Assembly (NCBI GenBank): GCA_024703855.1
Contig: CP087965.1
Location: 1,372,001 to 1,436,000, forward strand
DNA: 64,000 nucleotides
From: Polaromonas sp. P2-4
GTDB lineage: Bacteria; Pseudomonadota; Gammaproteobacteria; Burkholderiales; Burkholderiaceae_C
Reading direction: 5' to 3'
Shown here: one piece after another, positions 1-14,795 of the stretch
Numbering within the stretch: the first letter of the stretch is position 1
How the letters are laid out: each line of letters begins with the position of its first letter
Position numbers and translations under genes: made by a program
Notes under the pieces: model-generated
What the model was told of the DNA's origin: nothing
Databases searched by the model: none
Seen by the model: only the letters and a program-made list of their open reading frames with translations

Positions 1-404
1 TCGGCCTTGTCGGCCAGCCCGAGGCTGTCCAGCAACTCGTCAATCCAGGCGTCGTTGTTCTTGATGCCGAAATAGCCCGACTGGATGCGCAGTGCCTCGC
101 GCACCGTAAAAAACGGGTCAAACACCAGCTCTTGCGGCACCACACCGAGTTTGCGCCTGGCCTTGGCGTAATCCGTCAGCACATCGCTGCCATGCACTTT
201 GACGCTGCCGCTGCTGGCGCGCGATAGGCCGGCCAAAATGCTGATGAGTGAGGTTTTCCCTGCACCGTTGGGGCCGAGCAAGCCGAAAAACTCACCGGGC
301 TGGATGTCAAAACTCACGTTATCAAGAGCCCTCACCTCAGGGCCGGTTTGACTTCGGGTGGACGGGTAGGTTTTGGAGACGGACTGGAATGAGATAGCTG
401 GCAT
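1..404 (-). CDS. ABC transporter ATP-binding protein (partial, cut by window edge)
   Basis: Cytoplasmic ATPase of an ABC transporter. Only the first ~134 residues are in the window, because the gene runs off base 1. Translation from the ATG at 404 shows Walker [10 protein letters not shown] at about residues 44-52 and a Q-loop (VVPQELVFD) near residue 91. The signature motif, Walker B and H-loop lie outside. The gene lies 109 nt downstream of mlaB on the same strand. In Burkholderiales a YadG-like ATPase plus permease often follows the mla genes, and that is the likely identity. The substrate cannot be told from this fragment. Confidence 0.85.
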   Translation of the reverse strand, partial: MPAISFQSVSKTYPSTRSQTGPEVRALDNVSFDIQPGEFFGLLGPNGAGKTSLISILAGLSRASSGSVKVHGSDVLTDYAKARRKLGVVPQELVFDPFFTVREALRIQSGYFGIKNNDAWIDELLDSLGLADKA

Positions 405-513
405 TAGCCCGTCATTTTAAGGGCTGGCGCTGTTTTTATCCGTCTGCACCCTGGAAGGCCCCGCGCGGCGACAGACGCACGCGGCAAAAACCGCAGGAAA
501 CAGGCAAGCGGCC

Positions 514-810
514 TCAGGCCGTGGCGGGAATCAGCTCGGCAACGCCATAGAGGTTGGCCAGCTGCAGCAGACGCGGGGGCACGCCCCGCACCGAAAAGAC
601 CTTGCCTGCGGCCAGCGCTTCGCGGCGGCACTCGAGCAAGACAGCCAGCACGGAGGAGTCAAACTCCTGCAGCGCGCTGGCATCGGCCACCACCTCGGTC
701 GGCTGCAAGCGCACGGCCTGCTTCAAACCGGGGACGAATTCAGCCGCCACCGCATGCGTCAGCACTGAAGGAAGTGTCAGCACGGCAGAAGTTTCCCGTT
801 GCCTGCTCAA
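514..810 (-). CDS. mlaB: MlaB, STAS-domain subunit of the Mla phospholipid transporter
   Basis: A 98-residue single STAS domain. It contains the conserved ADASALQEFDSSVLAVLL stretch, in which the Asp-Ser-Ser turn precedes the central helix. In the family, MlaB is a cytoplasmic protein that binds the MlaF ATPase and stabilises the MlaFEDB inner-membrane complex, which moves phospholipids between the membranes. Its start overlaps the mlaC stop by 4 nt, which suggests translational coupling. Position as last gene of an mlaFEDACB operon supports the call. The frame is intact. Confidence 0.88.
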   Translation of the reverse strand: MSRQRETSAVLTLPSVLTHAVAAEFVPGLKQAVRLQPTEVVADASALQEFDSSVLAVLLECRREALAAGKVFSVRGVPPRLLQLANLYGVAELIPATA

Positions 811-1442
811 GACTTCTTGTCGCCCGCGTTGGACTTGTTGCGCTGCGCCAGTGAGGCGATCAGGCCATCAACACCTTTGGCACTGATTTCCTGGGCAAAC
901 TGGGTGCGGTAGGTTTCCACCAGCCAGACGCCCAACACATTGAGGTCATAAATTTTCCAGCCGTTGGCGGTTTTTTCCATGCGGTAGTCCAGTTGAACCG
1001 GGTCGCCACGCCCAAGCACTTCCGTGCGCACGATCACTTCGCTATCCGTCGGTTCTGCGCGCAAGGGCTTGACATTGAGCGTCTGATCCTTGACCTGCGA
1101 CAGTGCGCCGGAGTAGGTGCGGATCAGCAGGGTCTTGAACTCTTCCTGCAGGCGCTTTTGCTGCTCGGGCGTGGCCTGGCGCCAGTTGCGCCCGACGGCG
1201 GAGGCCGTCATGCGGGTGAAATTCACATTGGGCATGATCTTGCCGTCCACCAGCGAGAGCACTTTGGTCATGTCACCCGCCTGCACGGACTTATCAGCCT
1301 TGATGTTGTCCAGCACATCCGTCGAGACGCGCTTGATCAGCGCATCAGGCGCCTCATCGGCAGCTCGCACGAGTGGAGCAGATGCCAGCAATGCCAGGCT
1401 GAGCGTGGCAGTCAATAGTTGGCCAAGGGTTCTACGGTTCAT
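807..1442 (-). CDS. mlaC: MlaC, periplasmic phospholipid-binding shuttle protein
   Basis: A 211-residue protein with a Sec signal peptide (hydrophobic run LLTATLSLALLASAPLVRA, cleavage near residue 27) followed by an MlaC/Ttg2D domain. The family carries phospholipid through the periplasm between the outer-membrane MlaA complex and the inner-membrane MlaFEDB complex. Length is normal and the frame is intact. It lies between mlaA and mlaB. The 123-nt gap to mlaA is the largest within the operon and holds no recognisable terminator. Confidence 0.9.
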   Translation of the reverse strand: MNRRTLGQLLTATLSLALLASAPLVRAADEAPDALIKRVSTDVLDNIKADKSVQAGDMTKVLSLVDGKIMPNVNFTRMTASAVGRNWRQATPEQQKRLQEEFKTLLIRTYSGALSQVKDQTLNVKPLRAEPTDSEVIVRTEVLGRGDPVQLDYRMEKTANGWKIYDLNVLGVWLVETYRTQFAQEISAKGVDGLIASLAQRNKSNAGDKKS

Positions 1443-1565
1443 GGTTTTCCTTCAATGGTGAAACACGCGATGATTAGCAGTGCTTCGAGCGGTATTTTCA
1501 GGGATTGGTTCGAGGGCAGCCATAAAGTTTTACGACTGCCTTGTAAACAATGTTTACAAGCGCGC

Positions 1566-2349
1566 TTATTTGGCCGGCGCTGCCGGCGGCACAGCGGGAG
1601 CACCCGGCGTCACCTCTGGCAAGTCGTAACGCTCTTCCTTTTCGGCGGCCTGGCCGTCGCGCACCAGACTCTTGCGGCGCTGCAGGTAAATTTCTCGCGT
1701 GAACGTGTATTTGTCGAGCGCCGCCTCCTCAAGCACATTGCCGGCGCCCAGAAAATTGGCCCGCGTGTCCACTGCGCGCAAGGTAATTAGAGAATTGCGC
1801 ACGGGCACGTTTCCAGTCTGCCTCACCAAATCGCCATAACCGACCACTAGCGTTCCCGCGGAATCACGCACGCTGGAAGGGCCCAGCAAAGGCACGACCA
1901 AATAGGGGCCCGGAGCCACGCCCCAGTAACCAAGTGTCTGGCCGAAATCTTCGCTGTGCCTTTCCAGCCGCATTTCGCTAGCCACATCCAGCACGCCAGC
2001 AAAGCCGAGCCAGGTGTTCATGCTCACACGCATCAGGGTTTCGACGGTTTCTTTGGGCTTGAGCTGCAGCGCATTGTTAACGAGCGACCAGACATCGGCA
2101 ATATTGCCAAAGAAATTGGTCACGCCCGTGCAGAACAGGTGACGGCGTGACATCCCGATAGGCTGTAGCCGCCGGTTTGACAATGGCACGGTCCACGCCC
2201 TCATTGAAGTTGAACATGGTCCGGTTGAACGGCTCCAGCGGGTCGGCCGGATTGGCATTGGGCCCGGTTGCGCAGCCCTGCAGGAGCAAGAGCGTCAACC
2301 CTGCTGCGGCCAGCCATGCGGATGGTTTCATCGTGATTCGTGTCGTCAT
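1566..2349 (-). CDS. mlaA: MlaA/VacJ outer-membrane lipoprotein (frameshifted in this sequence)
   Basis: MlaA removes mislocalised phospholipid from the outer leaflet of the outer membrane and passes it to MlaC. The N-terminus is a lipoprotein signal with lipobox LLQGC (Cys26), followed by the family motif DPLEPFNRTMFNFNEG. The C-terminal half continues in another frame (GVTNFFGNIADVW onward) because of one extra base near 2147; a TT read in place of T restores the family sequence. The start overlaps the mlaD stop by 4 nt. Total length of about 260 aa is normal. I treat the shift as a probable sequence error, because the rest of the operon is intact. Confidence 0.85.
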
Positions 2350-2852
2350 TTTTTTTCTGCGGTCCCTGATGACGGTGCAGCCCCTGATCCAGAACTGCTC
2401 TCCGCCGCTTTACTGTACAAAAACTGGCTGATCAGATTTTCAAGCACCACGGCGGACTGTGTCTGTTTGATCACGTCCCCCGCAGCGAGAATTTTTTCGT
2501 CCGCACCGGCCTCCACGCCAATGTATTGCTCACCCAACAAACCGCTGGTCAGTATTTTCAGCGAACTGTCCTTGGGAAAGACGTAGCGGCTTTCCATGGC
2601 CAGATTCACGCTGGCCTGGTACAACTTATCATCAAAAGTGATATTTTCAACCCGCCCCACCACAACGCCCGCACTTTTGACGGCGGCACGGGGTTTAAGG
2701 CCGCCGATATTGTCAAATTTGGCCGTCACCTTGTAAGAGGTGTCGAAACTCAAGGTCAGCAAATTGGCGGATTTGAGCGCCAGAAACAGGATGGCTACAC
2801 CCCCAATCAGCACAAACAAACCTACCCACAGATCATTTTTTGAGCGTTGCAT
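2346..2852 (-). CDS. mlaD: MlaD, MCE-domain substrate-binding subunit
   Basis: A 168-residue protein with one N-terminal membrane segment (LWVGLFVLIGGVAILFLAL, residues 8-26) and one MCE domain (YKVTAKFDNIGGLKPRAAVK region). Family members form a periplasmic hexameric ring anchored in the inner membrane on top of MlaFE. The C-terminal tail is Ser/Gly/Ala rich. It is in frame throughout. It is separated from mlaE by 103 nt and overlaps mlaA by 4 nt. Confidence 0.92.
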   Translation of the reverse strand: MQRSKNDLWVGLFVLIGGVAILFLALKSANLLTLSFDTSYKVTAKFDNIGGLKPRAAVKSAGVVVGRVENITFDDKLYQASVNLAMESRYVFPKDSSLKILTSGLLGEQYIGVEAGADEKILAAGDVIKQTQSAVVLENLISQFLYSKAAESSSGSGAAPSSGTAEKK

Positions 2853-2955
2853 CTTTTTCTTTCAATGTCCCAAGCCAGCGCCGGCGCGGTCAGGCACAAG
2901 GGCGCTTAATTTTGGCATGAGTGGTTTAAACAGGCATGAGCAGGCCGGTAAGCCC

Positions 2956-3759
2956 TCAAAGGCTGAACATCCAGGCGGTCAACAAAAAGTCGAGGCCCAG
3001 CACCGCCAGTGAGGCCACCACCACGGTGCGGGTGGTCGCACGCGACACGCCCTCTGGCGTGGGCTGCGCTTCAAACCCTTGGTGCAAGGCCACAAAGGTC
3101 ACCGTCACCCCAAATACAAAGCTTTTGACAATGCCGTTGCCGACATCGCGCCAGACATCCACGCCCGACTGCATCTGGCTCCAGAAAGAACCCGCATCGA
3201 CACCAATCATCACCACGCCGACCACCCAGCCGCCAATGATGCCGACGGCGCTGAAGACCGCCGCCAGCAGCGGCATGGCGATCACGCCGCCCCAAAAGCG
3301 TGGCGCCAGAATCCGCTTGACCGGGTCCACCGCCATCATTTCCATGGCCGACAGCTGCTCGCCGGCTTTCATCAGGCCGATTTCAGCAGTCAAGGCCGTG
3401 CCGGCGCGGCCTGCAAACAGCAAAGCCGTCACCACCGGCCCCAGCTCACGCACCAGACTCAAGGTCACCAGCAGGCCCAAGGCCTCGGAAGAACCATAAC
3501 GCTGCAGGGTGTAGTAACCCTGCAGGCCCAGCACAAAACCGACAAACAGGCCCGACACCATGATGATGGCCAGGGAGTAATTACCCAGGAAAAAAATCTG
3601 GTCACGCACCAGGCCAAAGCGGGCCAGAGCGGGCCCGGTGAGCGCCAGCAGGCGAGCCATCAGCCGGGTGGCATAGCCCACCTCGTCCAGTTGGCTGCGC
3701 AGGGCGAAGCCCAGATTGGAGATCTGGCGCACAGGGCTCGAATTGCTGAAGCGGCTCAT
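2956..3759 (-). CDS. mlaE: MlaE, permease of the Mla phospholipid ABC transporter
   Basis: A 267-residue integral membrane permease of the MlaE/DUF140 family. Several hydrophobic segments are visible, as is the conserved stretch [20 protein letters not shown] with its Glu-Leu-Gly-Pro. It forms a dimer with two MlaF ATPases and sits under the MlaD ring. The start overlaps the mlaF stop by 4 nt. Full length, with no frame disruption. Confidence 0.93.
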   Translation of the reverse strand: MSRFSNSSPVRQISNLGFALRSQLDEVGYATRLMARLLALTGPALARFGLVRDQIFFLGNYSLAIIMVSGLFVGFVLGLQGYYTLQRYGSSEALGLLVTLSLVRELGPVVTALLFAGRAGTALTAEIGLMKAGEQLSAMEMMAVDPVKRILAPRFWGGVIAMPLLAAVFSAVGIIGGWVVGVVMIGVDAGSFWSQMQSGVDVWRDVGNGIVKSFVFGVTVTFVALHQGFEAQPTPEGVSRATTRTVVVASLAVLGLDFLLTAWMFSL

Positions 3760-4613
3760 GAACGCTCTCCCCGCCCGGTTACCGTCGTTGAGGCCTGGTT
3801 GCCAAAATCGGCGGCCACGTTGGGTCCGGGGTAATGGAATTTCACGGGGCCTTCGCTGAGCGCGTTAACAAACTGGTGCACCAGCGGGTCGGTGGAATGC
3901 CTGACTTCGTCGGGCGTGCCCTGCGCCGCAATGCCGCCGTTGGCCAGAATGATGACCTTGTCGGCGATCTGAAAGGTTTCTTGCAGGTCGTGCGAGACGA
4001 CGATGCTGGTGATGCCCAGGGTGTCGTTGAGCTGGCGAATGAGTTGCGCTGCGGTACCCAGCGAAATCGGATCGAGGCCGGCAAAGGGCTCGTCATACAT
4101 GATGAGCTCGGGGTCCAGCACGATGGCGCGGGCCAGTGCCACTCGCCTGGCCATGCCGCCCGAAATTTCGCTGGGCATCAGGTCTCGCGCGCCGCGCAGG
4201 CCGACGGCATTGAGTTTCATCAGCACGATGTCGCGGATCAGGCGGTCACTGAGCGGGGTGTGTTCACGCAGCGGGAAGGCCACGTTGTCAAACACACTCA
4301 AATCCGTGAACAGCGCACCAAACTGGAACAACATGCCCATACGGCGCCGCGCCGCGTAAAGCGCGGGCTGCGCCAGCTTGCCAACGTCTTTGTCGTCAAA
4401 CAATACTTCGCCGCTGTTGGCTTTTTGCTGCCCGCCGATCAGGCGCAGCACCGTGGTCTTGCCGCCGCCCGAAGCGCCCATCAGCGCCGTGACTTTGCCT
4501 CTGGGCACCGACAGGGTGACCCGGTTGAGAATGACGCGGTCCCCCACAGATGCGGGGTAGGAAAAAGTCACATCCTTGAATTCAACCAGCGATGAAGCAG
4601 AAATGTTGGCCAT
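3756..4613 (-). CDS. mlaF: MlaF, ATPase of the Mla phospholipid ABC transporter
   Basis: Cytoplasmic ATPase driving the Mla transporter. Walker [11 protein letters not shown]-loop FQFGALF, signature [13 protein letters not shown], Walker [13 protein letters not shown] and the H-loop histidine in VVSHDL are all present. I chose the ATG at 4613 (MANISASSL) over a TTG six codons upstream. It is the first gene of the operon. About 280 nt separate it from gltD upstream; that gap holds one copy of the dispersed repeat. Intact frame. Confidence 0.93.
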   Translation of the reverse strand: MANISASSLVEFKDVTFSYPASVGDRVILNRVTLSVPRGKVTALMGASGGGKTTVLRLIGGQQKANSGEVLFDDKDVGKLAQPALYAARRRMGMLFQFGALFTDLSVFDNVAFPLREHTPLSDRLIRDIVLMKLNAVGLRGARDLMPSEISGGMARRVALARAIVLDPELIMYDEPFAGLDPISLGTAAQLIRQLNDTLGITSIVVSHDLQETFQIADKVIILANGGIAAQGTPDEVRHSTDPLVHQFVNALSEGPVKFHYPGPNVAADFGNQASTTVTGRGERS

Positions 4614-4782
4614 TGAAGAATAAAGGGCCAACGAGCGCGTCGGCAGGGCTAGGGGAATGCCCTAATGATACGGGGTTTGGCCTGATTTATTCCGCACCCT
4701 GTGGCAGGGCGGCTGCGCCAAAGATGGGCCGATGACATCCATGTACAGGCGCAAGCCAAATATTTAAATAAAAAGTGCTTCC

Positions 4783-4828
4783 AGCCCAATAAATACGGGC
4801 GCAAGCAGCTATTATTTTTATAGCAAAA
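4783..4828 (+). repeat. Dispersed palindromic repeat, copy 1
   Basis: First of eight clear copies in the window of a short intergenic repeat: AGCCC, about 7 variable bases, CGGGCGCAAGCAGCTATTA and then an A/T run ending in TAGCAAA. CTAT and ATAG flank the A/T centre and can pair. It occupies most of the informative part of the 280-nt gap between mlaF and gltD. Nothing else recognisable is seen in that gap. Confidence 0.8.
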
Positions 4829-4893
4829 TCCCGACGGCTTCGGCGCATCAACCCACCCGACGCACTGCCAGCGTACCCGGGTGAGCTTCGAAT

Positions 4894-6357
4894 TTAGCGT
4901 GGCAAGTCGCTATAGCCCATCAGGAACTCGTCAACGGGCGCGCGGCTTGTCGGCCTTCACGAATCGCCCACACGACCAGGCTCTGGCCGCGCCGGATATC
5001 ACCGGCCGCAAACACCTTGGGCACGTTGGTGGCGTAGCCGCCCGTGAAGTCGGTGCTGGCCTTGGCGTTGCCACGGTTGTCTTTTCGACGCCAAAAGACT
5101 CCAGCACCGAAGCGACCGGCGAGACAAAGCCCATGGCCAACAGCACCAGATCGGCCTTGAGCAGTTGCTCGGAGCCCGGCACTTCAACCATCTTGCCGTC
5201 TTTCCATTCGACGCGAACGGTTTTCAGGCCGGTGACCTTGCCCTTTTCACCGATCAGTTCCTTGGTCGAGATGGCGAACTCGCGCTCACAGCCTTCTTCA
5301 TGGCTGGAGCTGGTGCGCAGCTTGATCGGCCAGTAAGGCCAGGTCATGGGGCGGTTTTCTTCCTCGGGCGGCTGCGGCATCAGTTCAAACTGGGTCACGC
5401 TGGCAGCACCGTGGCGGTTGCTGGTGCCCACGCAGTCCGAGCCGGTGTCGCCGCCGCCAATCACGATGACGTGTTTGCCGGATGCAGTCAACTGGCCTTT
5501 GACTTTGTCGCCGGCGTTGACCTTGTTTTGTTGCGGCAAGAACTCCATCGCAAAATGCACGCCGTCCAGCTCACGGCCGGGCACCGGCAAATCGCGCGAC
5601 TGCTCGGCACCGCCGGTCAGGATGACGGCATCAAAGTCTTTTGCAGCTGCTCGGCCGCAATGGTCTCCTTGGCCCAGTTGGTCACCTTGGAGTCTTTGGG
5701 CAGCTTGCCGACCATCACGCCGGTGCGGAAGATCACGCCCTCGGCCTGCATCTGCTCGACACGGCGGTCGATATGGATTTTTTCCATCTTGAAGTCGGGA
5801 ATGCCGTAGCGCAGCAGACCGCCGATGCGGTCGTTTTTCTCAAACAGCGTGACCTCATGACCGGCACGCGCCAGCTGTTGCGCAGCGGCCATGCCGGCCG
5901 GGCCTGAGCCCACCACCGCGACCTTTTTACCGGTTTTGTGTTTGGGCAACTGGGGCTTGACCCAGCCTTCAGACCAGGCGCGGTCGATGATGGCGTGCTC
6001 AATCGATTTGATGCCCACCGCATCGTCGTTGACGTTCAGCACACAGGCGGCCTCGCAGGGTGCGGGGCAAATGCGGCCGGTGAACTCGGGGAAGTTGTTG
6101 GTGCTGTGCAGCGTGTCAATCGCGTTTTTCCAGTCGGCACGAAACACCATGTCGTTGAAGTCGGGAATGATGTTGTTGACCGGGCAACCACTGTTGCAAA
6201 ACGGCGTGCCGCAGTCCATGCAGCGCGCGGCCTGCTTGTTGGCCTGCGCATCGTCCAGCCCGATGACAAATTCCTTGTAGTTTTTCAGGCGCTCGGTGAC
6301 GGGCTTGTAGCCCTCTTCGATGCGCTCGTATTCCATGAAGCCGGTGATTTTTCCCAT
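4894..6357 (-). CDS. gltD: Glutamate synthase small subunit GltD (three apparent frameshifts)
   Basis: FAD/NADPH-binding beta subunit of NADPH-dependent glutamate synthase; it supplies electrons to GltB. The N-terminus ([19 protein letters not shown]) is followed by the Cys-rich 4Fe-4S region [17 protein letters not shown], the FAD site [19 protein letters not shown] and the NADPH site [14 protein letters not shown]. The frame breaks near 5635 (CAAAAGAC where CAAAAAGAC restores the family sequence), near 5085 and near 4940. The natural end is the TAA at 4894-4896 after MGYSDLPR. It lies downstream of gltB in the same direction. Confidence 0.88.
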
Positions 6358-6396
6358 GATGCGTCCTGTGCAATTTCTTAAGCGTTTTATGCCGCC

Positions 6397-6442
6397 AGCC
6401 CTTTATCATCGGGCGCAAACAGCTATCAAAACAATAGCAAAT
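6397..6442 (+). repeat. Dispersed palindromic repeat, copy 2 (gltB-gltD junction)
   Basis: Same repeat family as at 4783: AGCCC, variable spacer, CGGGCGCAAACAGCTATCA, then ATAGCAAAT. It lies in the 110-nt gltB-gltD intercistronic gap, so it would be transcribed as part of the gltBD message and could form a short hairpin there. Confidence 0.75.
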
Positions 6443-6467
6443 GATGAGGTGTATGGCGTCAACCGCC

Positions 6468-11214
<4,747 letters not shown>

Positions 11215-11258
11215 GGCAATTCCTCGTCAGTGGGTACATATTTTTCGCAGGGAATGCG

Positions 11259-11287
11259 AGCATAGTGCACTGCAACAACAATGCCAA
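11259..11287 (-). promoter_or_regulatory. Sigma70-type promoter of gltB
   Basis: On the minus strand TTGGCA (11287-11282) is followed by a 17-base spacer and TATGCT (11264-11259), about 45 nt before the gltB ATG. The transposase element ends at 11305, only 17 bp upstream of the -35 box. Upstream activator sites, if any existed, were displaced or replaced by the element. Confidence 0.6.
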
Positions 11288-11304
11288 GAACTTTAATTGG
11301 GGTC

Positions 11305-12145
11305 AGATTCCAATTAATTCCCAATTAAAATAATCAACATTTAATTAGGGACATATTAAAAATGATAGCAATAACCCAACTACCCATAATGGATAGCAGC
11401 ATTTTTTAAGAAGTTGTTGGCTTGCTGCCGGGGCGCCCAGGCAAGATTTTTTTAACGCGCCGTCCGGTTCTTTTTGCAGATCAGTCACAAAATTTTCATC
11501 CCCCAAAGCCCAACCGCTCAGGGCTGACCTTGTCAGCGCGCCTTGTAGCTCAGGCGTGATGCCGGCACGCACCAATTCGGCGTAGGCTGCTTCGCGCGCA
11601 AAAGGGGTGTTGCCCAGCGTCCAGAACAAGGGGTGCGGCGTCAGCAGCCTGTCGGCCCGCAAGCCGGCGTAATGGCCGTGGCTGGACCAGGGGTAGTCTT
11701 TGGCCTCCCCCACCATCCCGGCACGCACGGGATTGAGATCGATATAAGCCATGCAGGCCAGCAGGTAGCGGTCCGTTTCGATCAGGGTCGAGCGGTAACG
11801 CCCTTCCCACAAAGTACCGCTTCGCCCCTGCTTGTCGTTGAAGTAACGCACGTAGCGACGCCCCACGGCTTGCATCATCTGCGGCAGGCCTTCCGCGGTT
11901 TGCGGGGTTGCGAGCAAATGAAAGTGATTGCTCATCAATACATAGGCATGCAGCGCCACGCCAAATTTTTGGGCGTTTTCATCCAGCAAGGCCAGCAGCA
12001 TCTGGTAATCGGCCGTGGACGCAAAAATGGCCTGCCGGTTATTGCCCCGCTGGATGATGTGATGCGGATAGCCGGGAACAGTAAGGCGGGGTAGACGGGC
12101 CATAAGATGCAAAGCTTAAAGTTTGCATCATGGTAATTGGAATCT
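11305..12145 (-). mobile_element. REP-type tyrosine transposase element with 12-bp terminal inverted repeats
   Basis: The left end AGATTCCAATTA (11305-11316) and right end TAATTGGAATCT (12134-12145) are exact inverted repeats and enclose a single Y1-type transposase gene. Left of the first repeat lies GGGGTC, giving the GGGGTCAGATTCCAATTA edge often seen at such genes. No target-site duplication is obvious. The element lies between gltB and a solute-binding-protein gene. Confidence 0.7.
11406..12103 (-). CDS. REP-associated tyrosine transposase (Y1_Tnp/RAYT family)
   Basis: Single-strand DNA transposase of the IS200/RAYT type. It starts with MARLPRLTVPGYPHHIIQRG, carries the HUH motif in MSNHFHLLATP, and has the RSGTLWEGRYRSTL and AYIDLNPVRAGMV blocks typical of this subfamily. 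The catalytic Tyr is probably in the YLLACMAYIDLNP region. The C-terminal basic tail (RRVKKILPGRPGSKPTTS) is in another frame; one A added to the A5 run near 11480 restores it and gives the stop at 11406-11408. An upstream TTG start at 12112 is possible but less likely than this ATG. Confidence 0.85.
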
Positions 12146-12178
12146 AATACGGTTGTAGGGGCGGGCCGACCGGGGAAA

Positions 12179-13332
12179 TCAGCGGACGATCTTGCCATCC
12201 GGCGTGATGGTCACCAGGTCGATAGCGCGCACAGATTCGTATCGCTTCGCTTTAAGGTTGACGCGAAAACCGCCCACGTCGTAGTCGGTCATGGACTCAA
12301 AGGCTTTTTGCAGGCCCGCGCGATCGGCTTTGCCGCTGCCCGATGCGCTGCGGCGCACGCCTTCGGCGAAGCTGCGGGCGGCGATATAGCCTTCCACGCT
12401 TTCGTAGCTGGGCGTCTGGTCGGTCTGGTTCAGCGCATCAAGATACTCCTTGATGATGGGGGTGCCGGTGCTGCGCGGCGACGGCACCACCTGCGAAATG
12501 ACGATGCCACCAATTTCTTTGCCCAGCGCACTGAACAAGGGGTCGATGCCGACCACCGAAAAATTCAGGAACTGGCCGCCAAACCCGGCCCGGCGCATTT
12601 TTCGGATGAAAGCAGCCGAAGAGTTGAACAGGCTGACCTGAATGATGGCCTGGGGTTGCGCTTTCATCAGCTGGGCAACCGCAGCGTCGACCTTGTCGCT
12701 GTTGACCGGCGACATGGCGCTGGCCACGATGGGCGGGCGTTTGAGGTCGATCAGCGCCTGGTTGACAGCGGCCAGGCCTGCACGCCCCATGGCGTCGTCT
12801 TCGGCAAACACGGCGATGCGATCCTGGTTGAGCGTCGCGCAGTGGCGCGCCACCTTGTAGGCTTCATCAGACAATGCCGGACGCACATGAAACACATTGC
12901 CAAGGGCCGGATCATGCAGCGCGTCGGAGGCGGCAAAAGGCGCAAAAAACAGAGCCCCCTGCAGGTTTGGCTACCGCAAAGGCCGCGTCGCAATTGGCGG
13001 TGCCCGCAAAGCCAAACAGCGCATCGACACCTTCATCTATCAATTGCTTGGCATTGCTGGCGGCTTTGGCAGGGTTGTAGCCATCGTCAAGCGCCTTGAC
13101 TTCGATTTTGTAGCCACCCGCCCCATTTTTGGCATTGATGGCATCAAAGTAGATTTTGGCGCCGTTGAGGTAAGCCAGGCCGATCTGGTCTGCTGCACCG
13201 GTGAGCGGCACCGATTGCCCCAACACCAACTTGCGCGTGGTTTTGGTCGTTTGCGCCCAGAGCGCGCGGGCTGGCCACCACGGCTCCGGCCGAAACACCA
13301 CCCAGAACTAATTGACGTCGATTTAGACCCAT
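12179..13332 (-). CDS. ABC transporter periplasmic binding protein, branched-chain amino acid (LivK) type (frameshifted)
   Basis: Peripla_BP_6-type solute-binding protein. The N-terminus MGLNRRQLVLGGVSAGAVVA is an export signal with a twin arginine (NRRQLVL). KLVLGQSVPLTGAADQIG begins the mature binding fold, and IDEGVDALFGFAGTANCDAA is the family's loop. The second lobe is intact from about 12895 to the stop. Frames break near 13285 and 12905. No permease or ATPase gene is adjacent, so this is an orphan receptor here, and its ligand (amino acid, amide or aromatic acid) cannot be told. Confidence 0.82.
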
Positions 13333-13496
13333 GAGCACACCTTTTGAAAAACACAGAAGCTAAGCAGGTTTGATGCCTGCTTCAGTTTGCTGCAAGCCTT
13401 GCAGCGTAATCCCAGAAGCGATGGAAAATCTGCCCTGAAAATGCCAACACGTCATAAGGCCATGCCTTGCCGTTGCCAAGTCAGCCGCAACGAACA

Positions 13497-14699
13497 TCAA
13501 ACGGGAAATGCCGCGCGGCCCTTGAGGCGTTCATGCTCTTTCGTGGCAAAACGGTCCGTCATGCCGGCAATGTAGTCGGCCACCACACGCTCGGGTTTGG
13601 CGCCGGCGGCGTGGGGCATATCGATGCCGTCGAAACGGTCGATATGCGCTTGCGGCATTTGCGCCGGGTCGGCCATATATGCTTCAAACAAATCGCGCAT
13701 GACCTGTTTGGCGGCTTGCGTGGTCTGCACCACCTGCGGGTGGCGGTATAAATTTTGTAGCAGAAAACGCTTTAGTGATGCGGACTGCGCCGCCATTTCG
13801 TCCGAAAAACACACCAGCGCAGCGTGCTGGCGCACCGCCTCAACGTTGGCCGGTGCCGCTTTTTGCAAGGCCAGCCCGGTCGCGTCCATCACGTTGTAAA
13901 CCTGCGCACTGAGCATGCGTCGTATGGTTTCAAACAGCAAGCGCCGGCCCTGCAGGTCTGGATGCGCCCGCAGCGTTTCGCGGCGGTACTGGCTGAACAG
14001 CTCAACATCCTCCAGCTGCTCCAGGCTCAGCAAACCCGAGCGAACGCCATCATCTATATCGTGGGCGTTGTAGGCAATTTCATCAGCCAAATTGGCCAGT
14101 TGCGCCTCCAGGCTGGGCTGCTGCCACCTCCGGGAGACCTGTAGCCGCGGGCTCAAGAAAACGATGCGCCACACCTCCCGGTTCGCGCGCCTCAATATGG
14201 CGGGCGTTACGCCTGGAGCAGTGCTTCAAAATGCCTTCGCGCGTCTCAAAGCTCAGGTTCAGGCCGTTATAGGCCGGGTAACGCTCTTCCAGCGCATCCA
14301 CCACCCTGAGGCTCTGCAAGTTGTGCTCAAAGCCGGCGCTCTCAGGGTTGTGGGTTTTCAGACAGTGGTTCAGCGCGTCCTGGCCTGCATGGCCGAAGGG
14401 GGTGTGGCCCAGGTCGTGGGCCAGGGCAATCGCTTCCACCAGGTCCTCGTTGAGCCGCAGGGTACGGGCAATGGAGCGCCCCAGTTGGGCGACCTCCAGC
14501 GAATGCGTCAAGCGGGTACGGAACAGATCCCCCTCGTGGTTCAAAAACACCTGGGTTTTGTAAACCAGGCGACGAAACGCAGTGGAATGCACAATCCGGT
14601 CGCGGTCCGCTGAAACTCAGAACACGTCGGCGCCACGGGTTCGGGGTATCGACGGCCCCGCGACAAAGCCGGGTCGCAGGCATACGGGGCCAAGGTCAT
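13497..14699 (-). CDS. dgt: dGTP triphosphohydrolase-like protein (HD domain; two apparent frameshifts)
   Basis: dNTP triphosphohydrolase of the Dgt type 2 family, about 400 aa from the ATG at 14699. The metal-binding HD residues are visible in [12 protein letters not shown] and [33 protein letters not shown] carries the later conserved Asp. Frames break near 14605 (SEFQR to [11 protein letters not shown]) and near 14135. It follows aroB on the same strand. A gene encoding this protein next to aroKB is common in Burkholderiales. Role: dNTP pool control or nucleotide hydrolysis in the cytoplasm. Confidence 0.85.
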
Positions 14700-14723
14700 A
14701 GATTAATCATCAAATTGGCTATT

Positions 14724-14768
14724 AGCCCAATAAATACGGACGCAAGCAGCTATTAAATTCATAGCATT
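14724..14768 (+). repeat. Dispersed palindromic repeat, copy 3
   Basis: AGCCCAATAAATACGGACGC, AAGCAGCTATTA, then A/T and ATAGCATTT. It is almost identical to copy 1 at 4783 and lies in the dgt-aroB gap. Confidence 0.8.
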
Positions 14769-14795
14769 TTAATTGAGGATAATCATCTTTGATGG

